Below are positions 1 to 9,884 of a DNA stretch of 64,000 nt, in pieces; the stretch's first letter is position 1, and every line of letters begins with the position of its first letter. Below the pieces are notes generated by a model, which saw only the letters and a list, made by a program, of their open reading frames with translations, searched no databases and was not told where the DNA came from. The position numbers and the translations under genes were made by a program. Source of the DNA: Aliidiomarina celeris (GTDB taxonomy: Bacteria; Pseudomonadota; Gammaproteobacteria; Enterobacterales; Alteromonadaceae); the NCBI RefSeq assembly GCF_003316875.1, contig NZ_QMIL01000001.1, positions 826,205 through 890,204 of the forward strand, written 5' to 3'.

Positions 1-1413
1 TGCGGTGTTCACCTGAATGTTTTCATAAATGGCTTCCACGTTATATTCCGATTTTAACCGATGCACCACCACGTCGAACTGCAACACACCCACCGCGCCC
101 ACAATTAAATCATTGTTGGTGAGCGGTCGAAATACTTGCACCGCGCCTTCTTCGGCAAGCTGCACCAAGCCTTTCAACAGCTGCTTTTGTTTGAGCGGAT
201 CTTTCAACCGAATACGGCGGAACAGTTCGGGCGCAAAGTTCGGAATACCCGAGAATTTGAAGTCTTCACCCCAAGTAAAGGTGTCGCCAATTTGAATGGT
301 GCCATGGTTGTGCAGGCCAATAATATCGCCCGGAAATGCCGTTTCTACGGCTTCTCGATCACCCGCAACAAAGGTTAGTGCGTCGGCAATGCGCACGTCT
401 TTGCCTACCCGCACATGCTTCATTTTCATGCCTTTTTCGTACACCCCCGACACAATGCGCAAAAAGGCGACGCGATCGCGGTGCTTCGGGTCCATATTGG
501 CTTGAATTTTAAACACAAAACCAGAAAACTTGGGTTCAGTCGCCACCACTTCCGTGCCTTGTTCCGTAGCTCGTGGCTGCGGGTTCGGCGCCCATTCCAC
601 CAACCCGTCAAGCATGTGGTCGACACCAAAGTTGCCGAGTGCCGTACCGAAGTACACCGGCGTAAGGTCGCCCGACAAAAACATTTCTAAGTCAAATTCG
701 TGCGACGCGCCTTTCACTAATTCAATTTGCTCGCGCAACTCTTCGGCATAAACGCCAATGCGCTGATCAAGCGCGGGGTTGTCAATGCCCTTAATCACGT
801 CGAGATCTTGAATACGGTGCCCTTGCCCGGTTTTATAGAAAATCGTTTCGTCGCGCAGAATATGGTAAACACCCTTAAAGTTCTTCCCCTGACCAATGGG
901 CCAAGTAATAGGCGCACACAAAATATTAAGCACACTTTCTACTTCGTCCAACAATTCCAGTGGGTCGCGAATATCCCGGTCGAGCTTGTTAATAAAGGTA
1001 ATAATGGGCGTGTCACGTAAACGCGTTACATCCATCAGCTTAATGGTACGCTCCTCAACACCTTTGGCGGCGTCTATAACCATTAAGCATGAATCCACAG
1101 CCGTAAGCGTGCGGTAGGTGTCTTCCGAGAAGTCTTCGTGGCCCGGCGTGTCGAGTAGGTTGACCAATGCATCATGATACGGGAACTGCATTACCGAGGT
1201 CGTTACAGAAATACCCCGCTCCTTTTCCATTTCCATCCAGTCTGACTTAGCATGCTGCCCCGACTTTTTGCCCTTTACCGTGCCGGCTTTTTGAATTTTC
1301 TGCCCGTGCAACAGCACCTTTTCAGTAATGGTGGTTTTACCCGCATCAGGGTGCGAGATGATAGCAAAGGTACGTCGCTTCTTGATTTCGTTAAGAAAAT
1401 CTTGGTTTGTCAT
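1..1413 (-). CDS. prfC: Peptide chain release factor 3 (RF3), 3' end outside the window
   Basis: RF3 is the translational GTPase that recycles RF1/RF2 from the ribosome after peptide release. Reading the minus strand from ATG at 1413 gives a continuous frame of 471 codons to the window edge; the full protein is usually about 529 residues, so roughly the last 60 are missing. The N-terminus has the P-loop HPDAGKTT followed by [14 protein letters not shown] (G3) and NKLDRD (G4), in the order and context typical of RF3 rather than EF-G. The start is supported by the conserved opening [18 protein letters not shown]. It stands alone upstream of a gene-poor stretch. Identification is by family knowledge of these motifs and is secure. 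Confidence 0.96.
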   Translation of the reverse strand, partial: MTNQDFLNEIKKRRTFAIISHPDAGKTTITEKVLLHGQKIQKAGTVKGKKSGQHAKSDWMEMEKERGISVTTSVMQFPYHDALVNLLDTPGHEDFSEDTYRTLTAVDSCLMVIDAAKGVEERTIKLMDVTRLRDTPIITFINKLDRDIRDPLELLDEVESVLNILCAPITWPIGQGKNFKGVYHILRDETIFYKTGQGHRIQDLDVIKGIDNPALDQRIGVYAEELREQIELVKGASHEFDLEMFLSGDLTPVYFGTALGNFGVDHMLDGLVEWAPNPQPRATEQGTEVVATEPKFSGFVFKIQANMDPKHRDRVAFLRIVSGVYEKGMKMKHVRVGKDVRIADALTFVAGDREAVETAFPGDIIGLHNHGTIQIGDTFTWGEDFKFSGIPNFAPELFRRIRLKDPLKQKQLLKGLVQLAEEGAVQVFRPLTNNDLIVGAVGVLQFDVVVHRLKSEYNVEAIYENIQVNTA

Positions 1414-1719
1414 GAATAGATTCTTTTCGTTGATACGCGAATTTATACACATCAGTGCGAGCACGTTTCGCCCATGCTGCACGCGTGTTATTCGTAATAT
1501 TAATCAGTAGTAGCCGCTATTTTCGCTGATCTTCGCTTTATAAACAATCAATACCCCATTTCTGTTAAAGTTTGCGATATTCACCCGTCGTTCGCGGCGC
1601 GCAGTTGGATGCGGTCGCGGTTTCAACTCAAGAGCGCGAGCTTGTACCGAGTGCTCCTCCCCCGGCTTCACTTTTTACCAAGCAACCAAGCTCAACCAAA
1701 GCCGCTAGATGACGACAAG
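1414..1719. other. Gene-free stretch between prfC and the Fic remnant
   Basis: No convincing coding region, RNA gene or repeat was seen. The first 100 bases must hold the prfC promoter, but no clear -35/-10 pair stands out. The part next to the Fic remnant may contain its further-decayed 3' end, which I could not align. Confidence 0.4.
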
Positions 1720-2020
1720 CGGTTGGCTAAAATCCTTACTGGCATTGTATAATAACGGATTGATTGACGCTCAGCCTGTGCCAGTGCCAAATCAGTAAGT
1801 AAGCGGGTGATTCTACCATTTACGTCATCCAACGGGTGGAGCGTCACAAACCAAAAGTGAGTTATCGCAGCCCAAGCAAAGAATCTAGAGCGGCGAGTCT
1901 AAATTTTCCACCGCATCTAACATTAATTCTGCTAGACCATCTGTGCGTTCACCGAGTGACATAAGCCACTGCAACGCCTCCAATCTGTGGGAAAGCCAGG
2001 CATGGGAGCTCTTGAGTATG
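1720..2020 (-). pseudogene. Decayed Fic-family (AMPylase) gene fragment
   Basis: Two minus-strand reading frames join into a recognisable but broken Fic/DUF4172-type protein. The upstream piece (about 2015-1885) reads SLGERTDGLAELMLDAVEN, matching the region before the Fic core, and ends in TAG at 1885-1887. In another frame the text continues with RFFAWAAITHFW and then the Fic signature HPLDDVNGRITR (about 1840-1810; consensus HPFxxGNGR) followed by LALAQAERQSIRYY. The central 80 or so residues expected between these pieces are absent, so this is a deletion plus a frameshift. Intact members transfer AMP or related groups to target hydroxyls. Here the motif Phe is Leu and the first Gly is Val. 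Nothing intact remains. The rest of the gap up to 2215 shows only the leader of the next gene. Confidence 0.75.
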
Positions 2021-2215
2021 CACCAGCTACAAAGTTACGATGTTTAAATGCTTCACAACACGTAGAAATTTAATCACTCGTTTCAATTGCACAAAAAATC
2101 ATGGTTCGCAAAGTCGCAAAGCTTGGTTAAACTAACGCATCTTTCTACTAAAGAAGCTATTCGTAAAGTTAGCCGTTAAACAACGGTAACCTACCCGTAT
2201 CGCAAAGGAACACCG

Positions 2216-3106
2216 ATGAAAACTTATTTACAGTGGCTTATTAAAGGCGCAGCTATGGGCATGGCCGACGTTGTACCCGGTGTATCGGGTGGAACCTTGG
2301 CGTTTATTTTAGGCATTTACGAGCGCTTTATTAATGCACTCACCTCGTTTAATTTAACGGCGATCAAGCTCCTGCTACGCGGCCAACTTAAAGCCACTTG
2401 GCGGCATATCGACGGCACCTTTTTACTCTGCATTTTCGCCGGCATTCTTACTGCTATTTTTACCCTTGCGAGCTTAATTAGTTACTTGCTTGAATTTCAT
2501 CCCGTTCCCTTGTGGGCGTTTTTCAATGGCTTAATCATCGCCTCCTTTCCGCTATTGGTTCGCAACGTAAAATGGAACGCCGCGCGTGCCTTTATTTTTG
2601 CGCTTGGCGCCGTGTTCGCCGTACTTATTACCACCCTTACACCCATGCACAGCAACCCTTCTGCATGGCTGTTTTTCTTCGCTGGATTTATCGCCATTTG
2701 CGCCATGATCCTACCGGGCATTTCGGGTAGCTTCCTGTTATTAATCATGGGCATGTACGCGCCCATAACCGAGGCCGTCAGCAATTTACAACTCGGTATT
2801 TTAGCCTTGTTCGCACTCGGCTGTGTCAGCGGGCTGATGCTGTTCTCAAGGGTGCTCAAATGGGCACTAGCGCACGCCCACAATGCCATGCTTGCCTTCC
2901 TTTCGGGCATTGTACTGGGGGCGTTATTTCGAATTTGGCCGTGGCAGGTCGACAACAACTTAGTAAGCCCTGCCCGTTTCGCGGAACTCACAGGCGGCAG
3001 TGCGTCGCTCGCACTGGCTGTGCTGGCCTTTTTTGCCGGCGCACTACTTATTCAAGCGCTGTTGCATTTAGAAACACTGTTCTCCGAAAAAACCGAAGCA
3101 CAATAA
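2216..3106 (+). CDS. popT: DUF368 membrane protein, undecaprenyl-phosphate translocase (PopT family)
   Basis: A 296-residue polytopic inner-membrane protein with about eight hydrophobic segments. It carries the two diagnostic DUF368 loops, DVVPGVSGGT near residue 20 and ILPGISGS near residue 165, which form an internal repeat. DUF368 proteins were shown to return undecaprenyl phosphate, the lipid carrier for peptidoglycan and surface polysaccharides, to the cytoplasmic face, alongside DedA/UptA proteins. The ATG is preceded by AAAGGAACACCG, a good ribosome-binding site. It stands alone, separated from the following dehydrogenase by an inverted repeat. Family assignment is firm; the transport role rests on published work on the family, not on this sequence. 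Confidence 0.88.
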   Translation: MKTYLQWLIKGAAMGMADVVPGVSGGTLAFILGIYERFINALTSFNLTAIKLLLRGQLKATWRHIDGTFLLCIFAGILTAIFTLASLISYLLEFHPVPLWAFFNGLIIASFPLLVRNVKWNAARAFIFALGAVFAVLITTLTPMHSNPSAWLFFFAGFIAICAMILPGISGSFLLLIMGMYAPITEAVSNLQLGILALFALGCVSGLMLFSRVLKWALAHAHNAMLAFLSGIVLGALFRIWPWQVDNNLVSPARFAELTGGSASLALAVLAFFAGALLIQALLHLETLFSEKTEAQ

Positions 3107-3133
3107 CCGCTTAACCCTGCTTGCGGGCGCTCG

Positions 3134-3173
3134 CCGAATGTGGTCAGATTGCACACAGTCATTCCACATTCGG
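3134..3173. repeat. 10-bp inverted repeat upstream of the alcohol dehydrogenase
   Basis: CCGAATGTGG at 3134-3143 is perfectly inverted at 3164-3173 (CCACATTCGG) with a 20-base spacer. It ends 13 bases before the dehydrogenase ATG. It could be an operator or a leader/terminator hairpin for the gene upstream; no T-run follows, so a simple terminator is less likely. Confidence 0.5.
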
Positions 3174-3186
3174 TTAGGTTAAGCTC

Positions 3187-4416
3187 ATGCTGTTTACTCT
3201 CGAAACCCTGTTCTTGCGCGGCTACATGCGCATATTCAAGTTCGTTACTGCTAAATTACCCATTGTTTGGCCACAAGAATTTATCGGCGCCGGTGCCATT
3301 CAAGAATTACTCCGCCATATACAAAGCCAGGGTTTCACCCGTGTATTCGTGGTTACCGACCACAATTTGGTTAACGCCGGCGTAGTAGCTCCGGTACTGG
3401 CCGAACTCGATGCACTTAAACTGAGTTACAGCGTTTACGACACAATTCAACCCGACACGCCAGCGGAACAAATTGAGGCCGGACTGCTCGCTTTTGTGAA
3501 TTCTGGCGCCGAAGCGGTTCTGGCGATAGGTGGAGGTTCGGTTATTGACGCCGCCAAGCTTATTGCCGCTCGCGCTTTAAACCCAAAGCCGGTTCTAAAA
3601 TTAGCGGGGCTTTTCAAAGTGCGTAAAGGCATTCAACCGCTTTTTGTCATTCCCACTACAGCGGGCACCGGCTCCGAAGTCACCATCGCCGCCGTGGTGT
3701 CCGACACCGCAGCGCAACGCAAGCTCGCCGTTATCGACCCTCGACTCATTCCCAGCGCTATGGCACTCGACGCACAAATAATGCTCGGTTTACCGCCGGC
3801 AATTACCGCTGCCACAGGTATGGATGCGCTCACTCATGCTATTGAAGCCTTTGTGTCGAAAAATGCCACCGCCGAAACCGATGTGCGCGCACTCAATGCC
3901 GCCAAGCGCATTTTTAAATATCTGCCCGAGGCCTTTCATAACGGCAGTAATGAACAAGCCCGCCAACAAATGGCCGAAGCCTCAAAACTTGCGGGCCAAG
4001 CCTTTACCATTGCGGGTGTGGGTTATGTGCATGCTATTGCCCACAACCTCGGTGCACGTTACCACCTGCCGCACGGGCTCGCCAATGCCATTGTTATGCC
4101 GCATGTGCTCAGCGCTTCTCTGCCCCAAGCCGCACCAAGGCTGGCCAAGCTCGCGCAGCACTGCAGTATCCACACGAGCGCCAAAGCCGAAGGGGCGAAC
4201 GACATGGAACAGGCAAAGGCGTTGATTGAAAAAATAAAGGAGATGAACAAGGAGTTCGCAATTCCAACCTATGTGGAAGCGTTACAGCCTGGCGACATTG
4301 CTGCAATTAGCAAAGCCGCCAGAGCAGAAGCGCGGTTCACTTATGCTGTACCGCGCTATTTTACTCATGCCCAAATGCAAATGGTTTTGCACGGCATGTT
4401 AAAACCTACAGGGTAA
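3187..4416 (+). CDS. Iron-containing alcohol dehydrogenase
   Basis: A 409-residue type III (Fe-dependent) dehydrogenase, which reduces or oxidises short aliphatic alcohols and aldehydes with NAD(P). Visible family marks are the nucleotide-binding GGGSVIDAAK, the PTTAGTGSE motif and the metal-ligand region with GMDALTHAIEAF and HAIAHNLGARYHLPHG, where the Asp and three His ligands sit. Length and order fit the family. The ATG at 3187 is preceded by AGGTTAAGCTC; an internal ATG at 3226 is possible, but homologues usually carry the extra N-terminal hydrophobic stretch. It converges with sohB, the stops being 2 bases apart. The substrate cannot be predicted. Confidence 0.92.
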   Translation: MLFTLETLFLRGYMRIFKFVTAKLPIVWPQEFIGAGAIQELLRHIQSQGFTRVFVVTDHNLVNAGVVAPVLAELDALKLSYSVYDTIQPDTPAEQIEAGLLAFVNSGAEAVLAIGGGSVIDAAKLIAARALNPKPVLKLAGLFKVRKGIQPLFVIPTTAGTGSEVTIAAVVSDTAAQRKLAVIDPRLIPSAMALDAQIMLGLPPAITAATGMDALTHAIEAFVSKNATAETDVRALNAAKRIFKYLPEAFHNGSNEQARQQMAEASKLAGQAFTIAGVGYVHAIAHNLGARYHLPHGLANAIVMPHVLSASLPQAAPRLAKLAQHCSIHTSAKAEGANDMEQAKALIEKIKEMNKEFAIPTYVEALQPGDIAAISKAARAEARFTYAVPRYFTHAQMQMVLHGMLKPTG

Positions 4417-4418
4417 AC

Positions 4419-5432
4419 TTAGTAAAAACGGCTGTTTTGGTACCATTTCAGTACCGAATGTTCCACTGCAGCCGTCGCTTGTTGAGCAATTTTCTCGCCT
4501 AGCTTCACTTTCGGCTTGTAGCGCACGCGAATTACGTCTTTACTCTTCACCGCTTCCAATAACAAATCGTCGCTAGTAGCAATACGGTCAACTAAGCCTT
4601 TCGCAAGCGCCTCTTCCCCGTACCACACCTCACCGGTTGCCACGGCGTCAATGTCGAGCTGCTCGCGCTGGCTTTTCACAAAGCGCTTAAACATGTCGTG
4701 AATCGACTCAATTTCTTCTTTAAACTTCTCCCGCCCTTTGTCGGTGTTCTCGCCAAATACCGTTAACGTGCGCTTGTATTCACCGGCGGTAATTTGCTCA
4801 AAGTCGATATCGTTCTTTTTCAGCACCTTATGAAAGTTTGGAATTTGAGCCAACACACCAATAGAGCCAATCACCGCAAAGGGTGCCGCTACTATCTCTT
4901 CGCCCACACAGGCCATCATGTAACCGCCACTGGCCGCCACTTTGTCCACCGCAATGGTCACCTTCAGCTTATGATCGCGCAAGCGCTTAAGCTGCGCCGC
5001 AGCAAGCCCATAACCATGCACAACACCACCTGGGCTTTCCAGCTTCACCAATACTTCGTCTTTGTCGCTGGCTACGCTAATAATCGCCGTTACCTCGCGG
5101 CGTAAACTCTCAACTTCTTTGGCGTCCATTGAGCCTTTAAAATCAATTAAAAACAAACGACTCTTCTCAGCGTCGCTCGGCTTCTCTTTCTTTAATGCTT
5201 TCGCAAGCTGCTTACGCGCCTTACCCGACGCTAAGCTTAGGCGCATGTCATTTACCGTATCGCGCAAGCCATCGCTTAAGTTATCGATCTGCAGCTCACC
5301 CTCACTCGACTTCTGGCGCTGCGCTGCATTCGCCACCATCCCCACCACAAACACCACAGCAAACACGATCGTCACCGTTTTCAATAAAAACGAACCGTAG
5401 TCCGCCCACAACGCCAATAAAAAATCCACCAT
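4419..5432 (-). CDS. sohB: SohB-type inner-membrane S49 peptidase
   Basis: A signal-peptide-peptidase-A-like serine protease of 337 residues. An N-terminal membrane segment (about residues 10-34) is followed by a charged linker rich in Lys/Glu and then the S49 domain. The nucleophile lies in KVAASGGYMMA and the general-base Lys in AGEYKRTLT, the Ser/Lys dyad of the family. The frame extends to a GTG at 5438, but ATG at 5432 is preceded by GAGAGG and gives the better start. The family digests membrane-associated peptides; sohB was found in E. coli as a multicopy suppressor of htrA loss. The RAYT-type repeat element lies immediately upstream. Confidence 0.92.
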   Translation of the reverse strand: MVDFLLALWADYGSFLLKTVTIVFAVVFVVGMVANAAQRQKSSEGELQIDNLSDGLRDTVNDMRLSLASGKARKQLAKALKKEKPSDAEKSRLFLIDFKGSMDAKEVESLRREVTAIISVASDKDEVLVKLESPGGVVHGYGLAAAQLKRLRDHKLKVTIAVDKVAASGGYMMACVGEEIVAAPFAVIGSIGVLAQIPNFHKVLKKNDIDFEQITAGEYKRTLTVFGENTDKGREKFKEEIESIHDMFKRFVKSQREQLDIDAVATGEVWYGEEALAKGLVDRIATSDDLLLEAVKSKDVIRVRYKPKVKLGEKIAQQATAAVEHSVLKWYQNSRFY

Positions 5433-5472
5433 ACACACCTCTCAAAACCAAAACCAAATCATACCACCAACC

Positions 5473-5639
5473 ACGGGGTCAGATAACACTTCCGCCCCCC
5501 CAGTTCCACTATTTCCGCGCCCTCCAAGCAAGGGGGTCAGATACAATTCAACGCTGTAATCCGAAATTCATCAACAAAACATTGAAATCTGGAGCGAAAA
5601 AGTTTGCTCTGACCCCGTTGGAGTGTTATCTGACCCCGT
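5473..5639. repeat. REPIN-like inverted-repeat element with GGGGTCAG ends
   Basis: The 18-base arm ACGGGGTCAGATAACACT (5473-5490) is perfectly inverted at 5622-5639. Inside it sits a second pair, GGGGTCAG at 5533-5540 and CTGACCCC at 5609-5616. The same octamer flanks the RAYT gene at 19.4 kb and recurs at 25 kb, so this is probably a non-autonomous element mobilised by that transposase. It lies between the lipase and sohB. Confidence 0.75.
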
Positions 5640-5649
5640 AGTTGGGGTT

Positions 5650-5676
5650 AAAAAAAAGCCTGCGCGAGGCAGGCTT
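5650..5676 (-). terminator. Intrinsic terminator of the lipase gene
   Basis: AAGCCTGC (5656-5663), loop GCGAG, GCAGGCTT (5669-5676). On the minus strand the hairpin is followed by a run of eight T (5650-5657). It lies 20 bases past the lipase stop. There are also four T on the other side, so it may act in both directions. Confidence 0.8.
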
Positions 5677-5695
5677 TTCGTCCGTTACCTAGCGG

Positions 5696-8137
5696 TTAGT
5701 CCACAAGTTCTGGATTTACCGGTAACATCAACATGTTGCTCTGGAACCAAGTTCCGATGACTTGTTGTTGGTTGGCTGTGGTAGCAGGGTCAACCGGCGC
5801 TAGCAAGCCGCTGTGGCCGCCTAAGCGATAGCGCGCAGCACCTGAAATCGGTGAACCGTCTTCAGACTGAGTGAGCCCCGTAATACCCGGCAAGCCTAAT
5901 TCACGAATCAGTGGCTCTGTTCCACCCAACGGGTGTGCAGTGCTGTTCGGAATGGTAGCATCACCCTGTGCTTGAATTAAGAATACAGGCGTTTCAGTTG
6001 CCACCATGGTGCGAGCAAAGTTAATGGGGTCAGCGGAATCTATCACGGTTTGCGCCGCAAACTGGAATTGCCCCAACAAACCTTGTAAAGCCGCAACTTC
6101 TTGTGCAGAGGCAATACCGCCTTGGTAATACGCCATGTAATAAGCTGGTAAGCTCGCCATAAACGCATCGCTACCTGGCACCACACCTGAGTTGGTTGCT
6201 TCTTCTAAAGCATACTCCGCAAAGGCAGGGAAGCTTTGGAAGCTTAACAAGGCACCAATCAGTGGGCTAAAGCTTTGTGACTCAAGCAAGAACGGCGCAA
6301 TACCGCCACCCGGCATGCCTAAAGCAGCAGCACGAACGCTAAACAGCGGCGAAGCAGGAGCAGCGTCACCCGTTAACGGCGTGTTCGCAATGGCTACAAA
6401 GTTATGACCCGCCATTGCACCAAGTGAATGGCCCACAAACTTCACGTCGTTACCGTTAATGGCCGCACCACCAAAGTTCGCAGCACCATTCGACAAGCTC
6501 AAACGCAAGCCCAACAAGTCGGAAACCGACTGGCGTAGGTTATCACGCGCAGTGAGCAAGCTCGCAAGGTTCAGGTAGTTAGTTGGCGAACCTTGCCCTG
6601 AAGTGGCGTTAATACCACCTGGGAAGCCACGCTCACCGTGCAGGGGATGGTCAATGGCGACAGCCGCATGACCAAACAACGCTAAGGTACCCGCGATAGG
6701 CAAGAAGTTTTCTTTCGTGCCGGTAATACCGTGCTGGAAGATTACAATCGGCCAACCGCCCGCCGGCTCACTAATTGGGTCCATACCCTGCGCACCACGA
6801 ATGGCGTTTACCACATTTACGTCGGGTACCGACATCCACAATGGCACGTTTTGCAGCGTTTGTGGGCGTGGAATAGGGTTGAACTTGGTGAGGTGACGAC
6901 CTTGGTCATAACCACGCGCGCCTTCTGCCGGCCAGTTCGGGTTGTAAAGGGCTTCAGGTGCCATTTCGTAAGGAATTGCCCCAGCAAGTAACGCAGGGTT
7001 CGACAGCACTTGCGCTGGGTCTAAACCAAGCTGTACCAAAATACCGGCAATTTCTTCTTGCGTAACTACACCATTTTGTAAACCAATTTGAATCGACGCC
7101 GGGCTTACTGCAGTTGCCTGCCAGCGGCCTGTCAATGGCGCCTGTGGATTGGCATCTGTGGGTAAGGCGCTGAAGTATGGCAGACGTACCGAGCCTGCAT
7201 AAAGCTGCGCCGCACTGGCAATTTGCACATTCGGGTTGCTCGGATCCGCCGGTAGTTGACCTGCGCCAATAAGCGCGTCGGCCGCTGTAATGCCCGCAGG
7301 GCCTGCTGTAAGCACCGGTGCCAACTCTTGAGTAAGCATCATTTGCTTCACAACACCCAATACGTCATTCACCGACTGTGTGGTAAATGAGTTGGTGTGT
7401 ACGATAGTGTCAACGTCTACACCCGCAGCCGCTAGCGCACCGCGTTGGCTGTTAATAATACCTTGCAAGGCCTGCTCTTGCGCACCGCCAATAGGGTCGG
7501 TCGCAATCGGCTTGCTCAGCGTGTAATACGTTGTAGAAGGCTTAATAGAGCGGCCTAACGCGTCTTCAATATTGTCGGTTAGGGCAACAACATAGCCAGT
7601 TTTTGGCTTGTAAGGACGCAGCGGCACAATTTGCGCCTTGCCGTTGTTCCACACTACGGTAAAGTCGACTCCTTGCTGTAGCTCTCCGGTAATGGTACAC
7701 ACCGCGCCAGCAGGAACCGCCGCACACTCCTCAACCGACTGATCAGCACCCATTACAGCTTCAAAAATACGAATACCGCCGGTTGCGGTTACCGTTCCCG
7801 AGTCCACTGCAATTTGGTTGCCGTCTTGGTCGAATGCTAAATCGAATTCGAATTCGAATGGCATGGCCGTCGACCAGCCGTCAAGCGCCGCAATAGCAGC
7901 CTGTGGGTCCGCATAGTTGTCTGGGTTGGCAACCGGCAGATTGAGGGTACCGTCTGTCGTTCCACCCAACAAAATATCGGTAGGAATTGTAAGTTTGCTA
8001 TTACCTGGGTCAAACACCACCCGGGTGGCTGAGATATTAATTTCTTCTTCAGTTACTGGCGCACGTTCGCCGTCTGACAAACAGCCGGTTAAACCGAGCG
8101 CTGAAGTGACTGCCAATGACAGAAACAATTTTTTCAT
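5696..8137 (-). CDS. VolA/Pla-1/cef-family surface lipase (lipoprotein)
   Basis: An 813-residue secreted lipoprotein. The signal peptide ends in the lipobox LTGC (Cys19), followed by an acidic linker. The N-terminal 400 residues form a family-specific region; the C-terminal half is an alpha/beta hydrolase with FQHGITG (oxyanion side) and the nucleophile elbow GHSLGAMAG (Ser571). Known relatives such as Vibrio VolA are outer-membrane, surface-exposed lysophospholipases that release fatty acids from host or environmental phosphatidylcholine derivatives. The ATG at 8137 starts a textbook lipoprotein signal (MKKLFLSLAVTSALG). It is a single gene with its own terminator. The catalytic Asp and His are in the last third but I did not assign them. 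Confidence 0.9.
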   Translation of the reverse strand: MKKLFLSLAVTSALGLTGCLSDGERAPVTEEEINISATRVVFDPGNSKLTIPTDILLGGTTDGTLNLPVANPDNYADPQAAIAALDGWSTAMPFEFEFDLAFDQDGNQIAVDSGTVTATGGIRIFEAVMGADQSVEECAAVPAGAVCTITGELQQGVDFTVVWNNGKAQIVPLRPYKPKTGYVVALTDNIEDALGRSIKPSTTYYTLSKPIATDPIGGAQEQALQGIINSQRGALAAAGVDVDTIVHTNSFTTQSVNDVLGVVKQMMLTQELAPVLTAGPAGITAADALIGAGQLPADPSNPNVQIASAAQLYAGSVRLPYFSALPTDANPQAPLTGRWQATAVSPASIQIGLQNGVVTQEEIAGILVQLGLDPAQVLSNPALLAGAIPYEMAPEALYNPNWPAEGARGYDQGRHLTKFNPIPRPQTLQNVPLWMSVPDVNVVNAIRGAQGMDPISEPAGGWPIVIFQHGITGTKENFLPIAGTLALFGHAAVAIDHPLHGERGFPGGINATSGQGSPTNYLNLASLLTARDNLRQSVSDLLGLRLSLSNGAANFGGAAINGNDVKFVGHSLGAMAGHNFVAIANTPLTGDAAPASPLFSVRAAALGMPGGGIAPFLLESQSFSPLIGALLSFQSFPAFAEYALEEATNSGVVPGSDAFMASLPAYYMAYYQGGIASAQEVAALQGLLGQFQFAAQTVIDSADPINFARTMVATETPVFLIQAQGDATIPNSTAHPLGGTEPLIRELGLPGITGLTQSEDGSPISGAARYRLGGHSGLLAPVDPATTANQQQVIGTWFQSNMLMLPVNPELVD

Positions 8138-8350
8138 GAGGTTTCCCCAATCCTTGTTGTTCTAATTCTAGCCCTACGAGGGCTTATTTTGGGCCCACTT
8201 TGGGTATTTGTTAACGAGTTTTATACACTGCCCGCCGTAAAGATTAAAGATTTTTCTTTAAACTTCATGCGTTCAAGCTGAGATCAACAACCGTCTTACT
8301 GTACAATATGTAGAATACTAATGCACAAGTCTAATCATAAAGTTGGAAAT

Positions 8351-9103
8351 ATGCAGTTACATCAAAACTATCAAGCTCCTGCAAATGCCCTTACCGGCAA
8401 AGTTATTCTGGTTACAGGTGCCGGCGACGGCATTGGCCGTGAAGCGGCAAAAACCTACGCCGCCCATGGCGCAACCGTTATTCTACTCGGTCGCACGGTC
8501 AAAAAACTAGAAGCCGTGTACGACGAAATTGTCGCCGCCGGCGGTCCAGAACCCGCCATTATTCCGCTCGACATGAAAGGCGCCATCGAGAATCACTATC
8601 GCGACATGGCCGCCACTATTATTGACCAGTTTGGCAAACTCGACGGGGTGTTACATAACGCCGGCATACTTGGCGTCTTGTCGCCCTTCACGCATATCGA
8701 CCTTCCCACATGGAACGACGTACTGCAAGTGAATGTAACGGCCCAATTTATGATGACCAAGGCGCTCATTCCAGCGCTGGAAAAAGCGCCACACGGTTCC
8801 ATTGTATTCACCTCCAGCGGTGTTGGCCGCCAAGGGCGCGCGCACTGGGGGCCTTACGCGGTATCCAAGTTTGCCATCGAAGGCTTGGCGCAGGTTATTG
8901 CCGACGAATACGAAAACAGCAGCATTCGAGTGAATGTTATCAATCCCGGCGCTACCCGCACCGTGATGCGCTCAAAAGCCTATCCGGCGGAAGACGTAGG
9001 CCTACTTAAAACCCCAGCTGATCTCATGCCAACCTATTTATACCTTATGGCCGACGACAGTGTTGATGTAACAGGAGCGTCTCTCGATGCGCAAACTCGC
9101 TAG
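8351..9103 (+). CDS. yciK: YciK-type short-chain dehydrogenase
   Basis: A classical SDR of 250 residues. It has VTGAGDGIG (residues 21-29) for NAD(P) binding, LHNAG near 101-105, and the catalytic YAVSK (Tyr169, Lys173). The text GRQGRAHWGPYAVSKFA and the ending NPGATRTVMR are specific to the YciK group. The frame opens earlier, at 8321, but ATG at 8351 fits the length of relatives and is preceded by TTGGAAAT. The substrate of YciK is not known. Its 3' end overlaps the next gene by 17 bases, so the two are probably cotranscribed. Confidence 0.9.
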   Translation: MQLHQNYQAPANALTGKVILVTGAGDGIGREAAKTYAAHGATVILLGRTVKKLEAVYDEIVAAGGPEPAIIPLDMKGAIENHYRDMAATIIDQFGKLDGVLHNAGILGVLSPFTHIDLPTWNDVLQVNVTAQFMMTKALIPALEKAPHGSIVFTSSGVGRQGRAHWGPYAVSKFAIEGLAQVIADEYENSSIRVNVINPGATRTVMRSKAYPAEDVGLLKTPADLMPTYLYLMADDSVDVTGASLDAQTR

Positions 9104-9884
9104 TATTGCTCTTCTTATTATCGCCCTTGCCGCGCCAAAAGCATTCAGCTGGGGCTTTCAAGGCCATGAATATATTGGCAACGTCACCTGGGCCTACTTG
9201 TCGCCCCAAGCGCAAACTTGGGTTGCTAAGCACCTGGAACTGGTGGGTGAAGAATCGCTCGCTACCACGGCCACATGGGCCGATCGCGTGCGCGGCACGG
9301 AAGAAGGCCGCTGGATGGGCCCTCTGCACTTTGCCAACATTCCGCCAGAACAAACCGAAATGGACCTCGAACGCGACTGCCCAAATCGCCGTTGTGTGGT
9401 GGGCGCCACCTATAACGACCTCGACGTGTTGTTAAGCACCAGCGCCAGCGCGCAAGAAAAAGCCGAAGCGCTGCGCACCCTTACCCACTGGATCACCGAC
9501 ATTCATCAGCCGCTGCATTTAGGCTTTGCCCGCGATCGCGGAGGGAACAGTTTGCGCTTAACCTACCGCGACAACGAAACCAACTTACACTCGTTCTGGG
9601 ACTCGGTTATTATTCGTGGCAAGAACTTACCCGAACCGGCCCGCATGGCAGCAGAATATCCATTGCCAAGCGCCCCGAGTGACCTGTACGCCGCGGTATT
9701 AAGTTGGGCCAATGAGTCAAACCACTTAGCGCGCGAATATGCCTATGCCGGCATTGAGCAAGGCAGCGTCGTCAACGAAGCTTACGTTGAGCGCGCAAAA
9801 CCCATTGTTCGCCAGCAACTGGTTCACGCCGCCCAGCGCCTTGCCTTTATTATTGAAGCGGCTGCAGCGCAAGACCGCTCTTAA
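9087..9884 (+). CDS. S1/P1-family zinc nuclease, exported
   Basis: A 265-residue periplasmic or secreted nuclease. A signal peptide of 21 residues ends before WGFQGH; in this family the mature N-terminal Trp itself coordinates one of three zinc ions. Further metal ligands are visible in ATWADRVRG, HWITDIHQPLHLGF and the HSFWDS segment. Such enzymes degrade single-stranded DNA and RNA, often to scavenge phosphate. The start lies inside the end of yciK, which suggests translational coupling. The 3' end overlaps the convergent CpeT-like gene by 4 bases. Confidence 0.92.
   Translation: MRKLASIALLIIALAAPKAFSWGFQGHEYIGNVTWAYLSPQAQTWVAKHLELVGEESLATTATWADRVRGTEEGRWMGPLHFANIPPEQTEMDLERDCPNRRCVVGATYNDLDVLLSTSASAQEKAEALRTLTHWITDIHQPLHLGFARDRGGNSLRLTYRDNETNLHSFWDSVIIRGKNLPEPARMAAEYPLPSAPSDLYAAVLSWANESNHLAREYAYAGIEQGSVVNEAYVERAKPIVRQQLVHAAQRLAFIIEAAAAQDRS

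Noticed and set aside
2497-2991. 164-residue minus-strand frame inside the DUF368 gene
   Set aside because: Composition and placement are those of an antisense shadow; the plus-strand gene has full family motifs.
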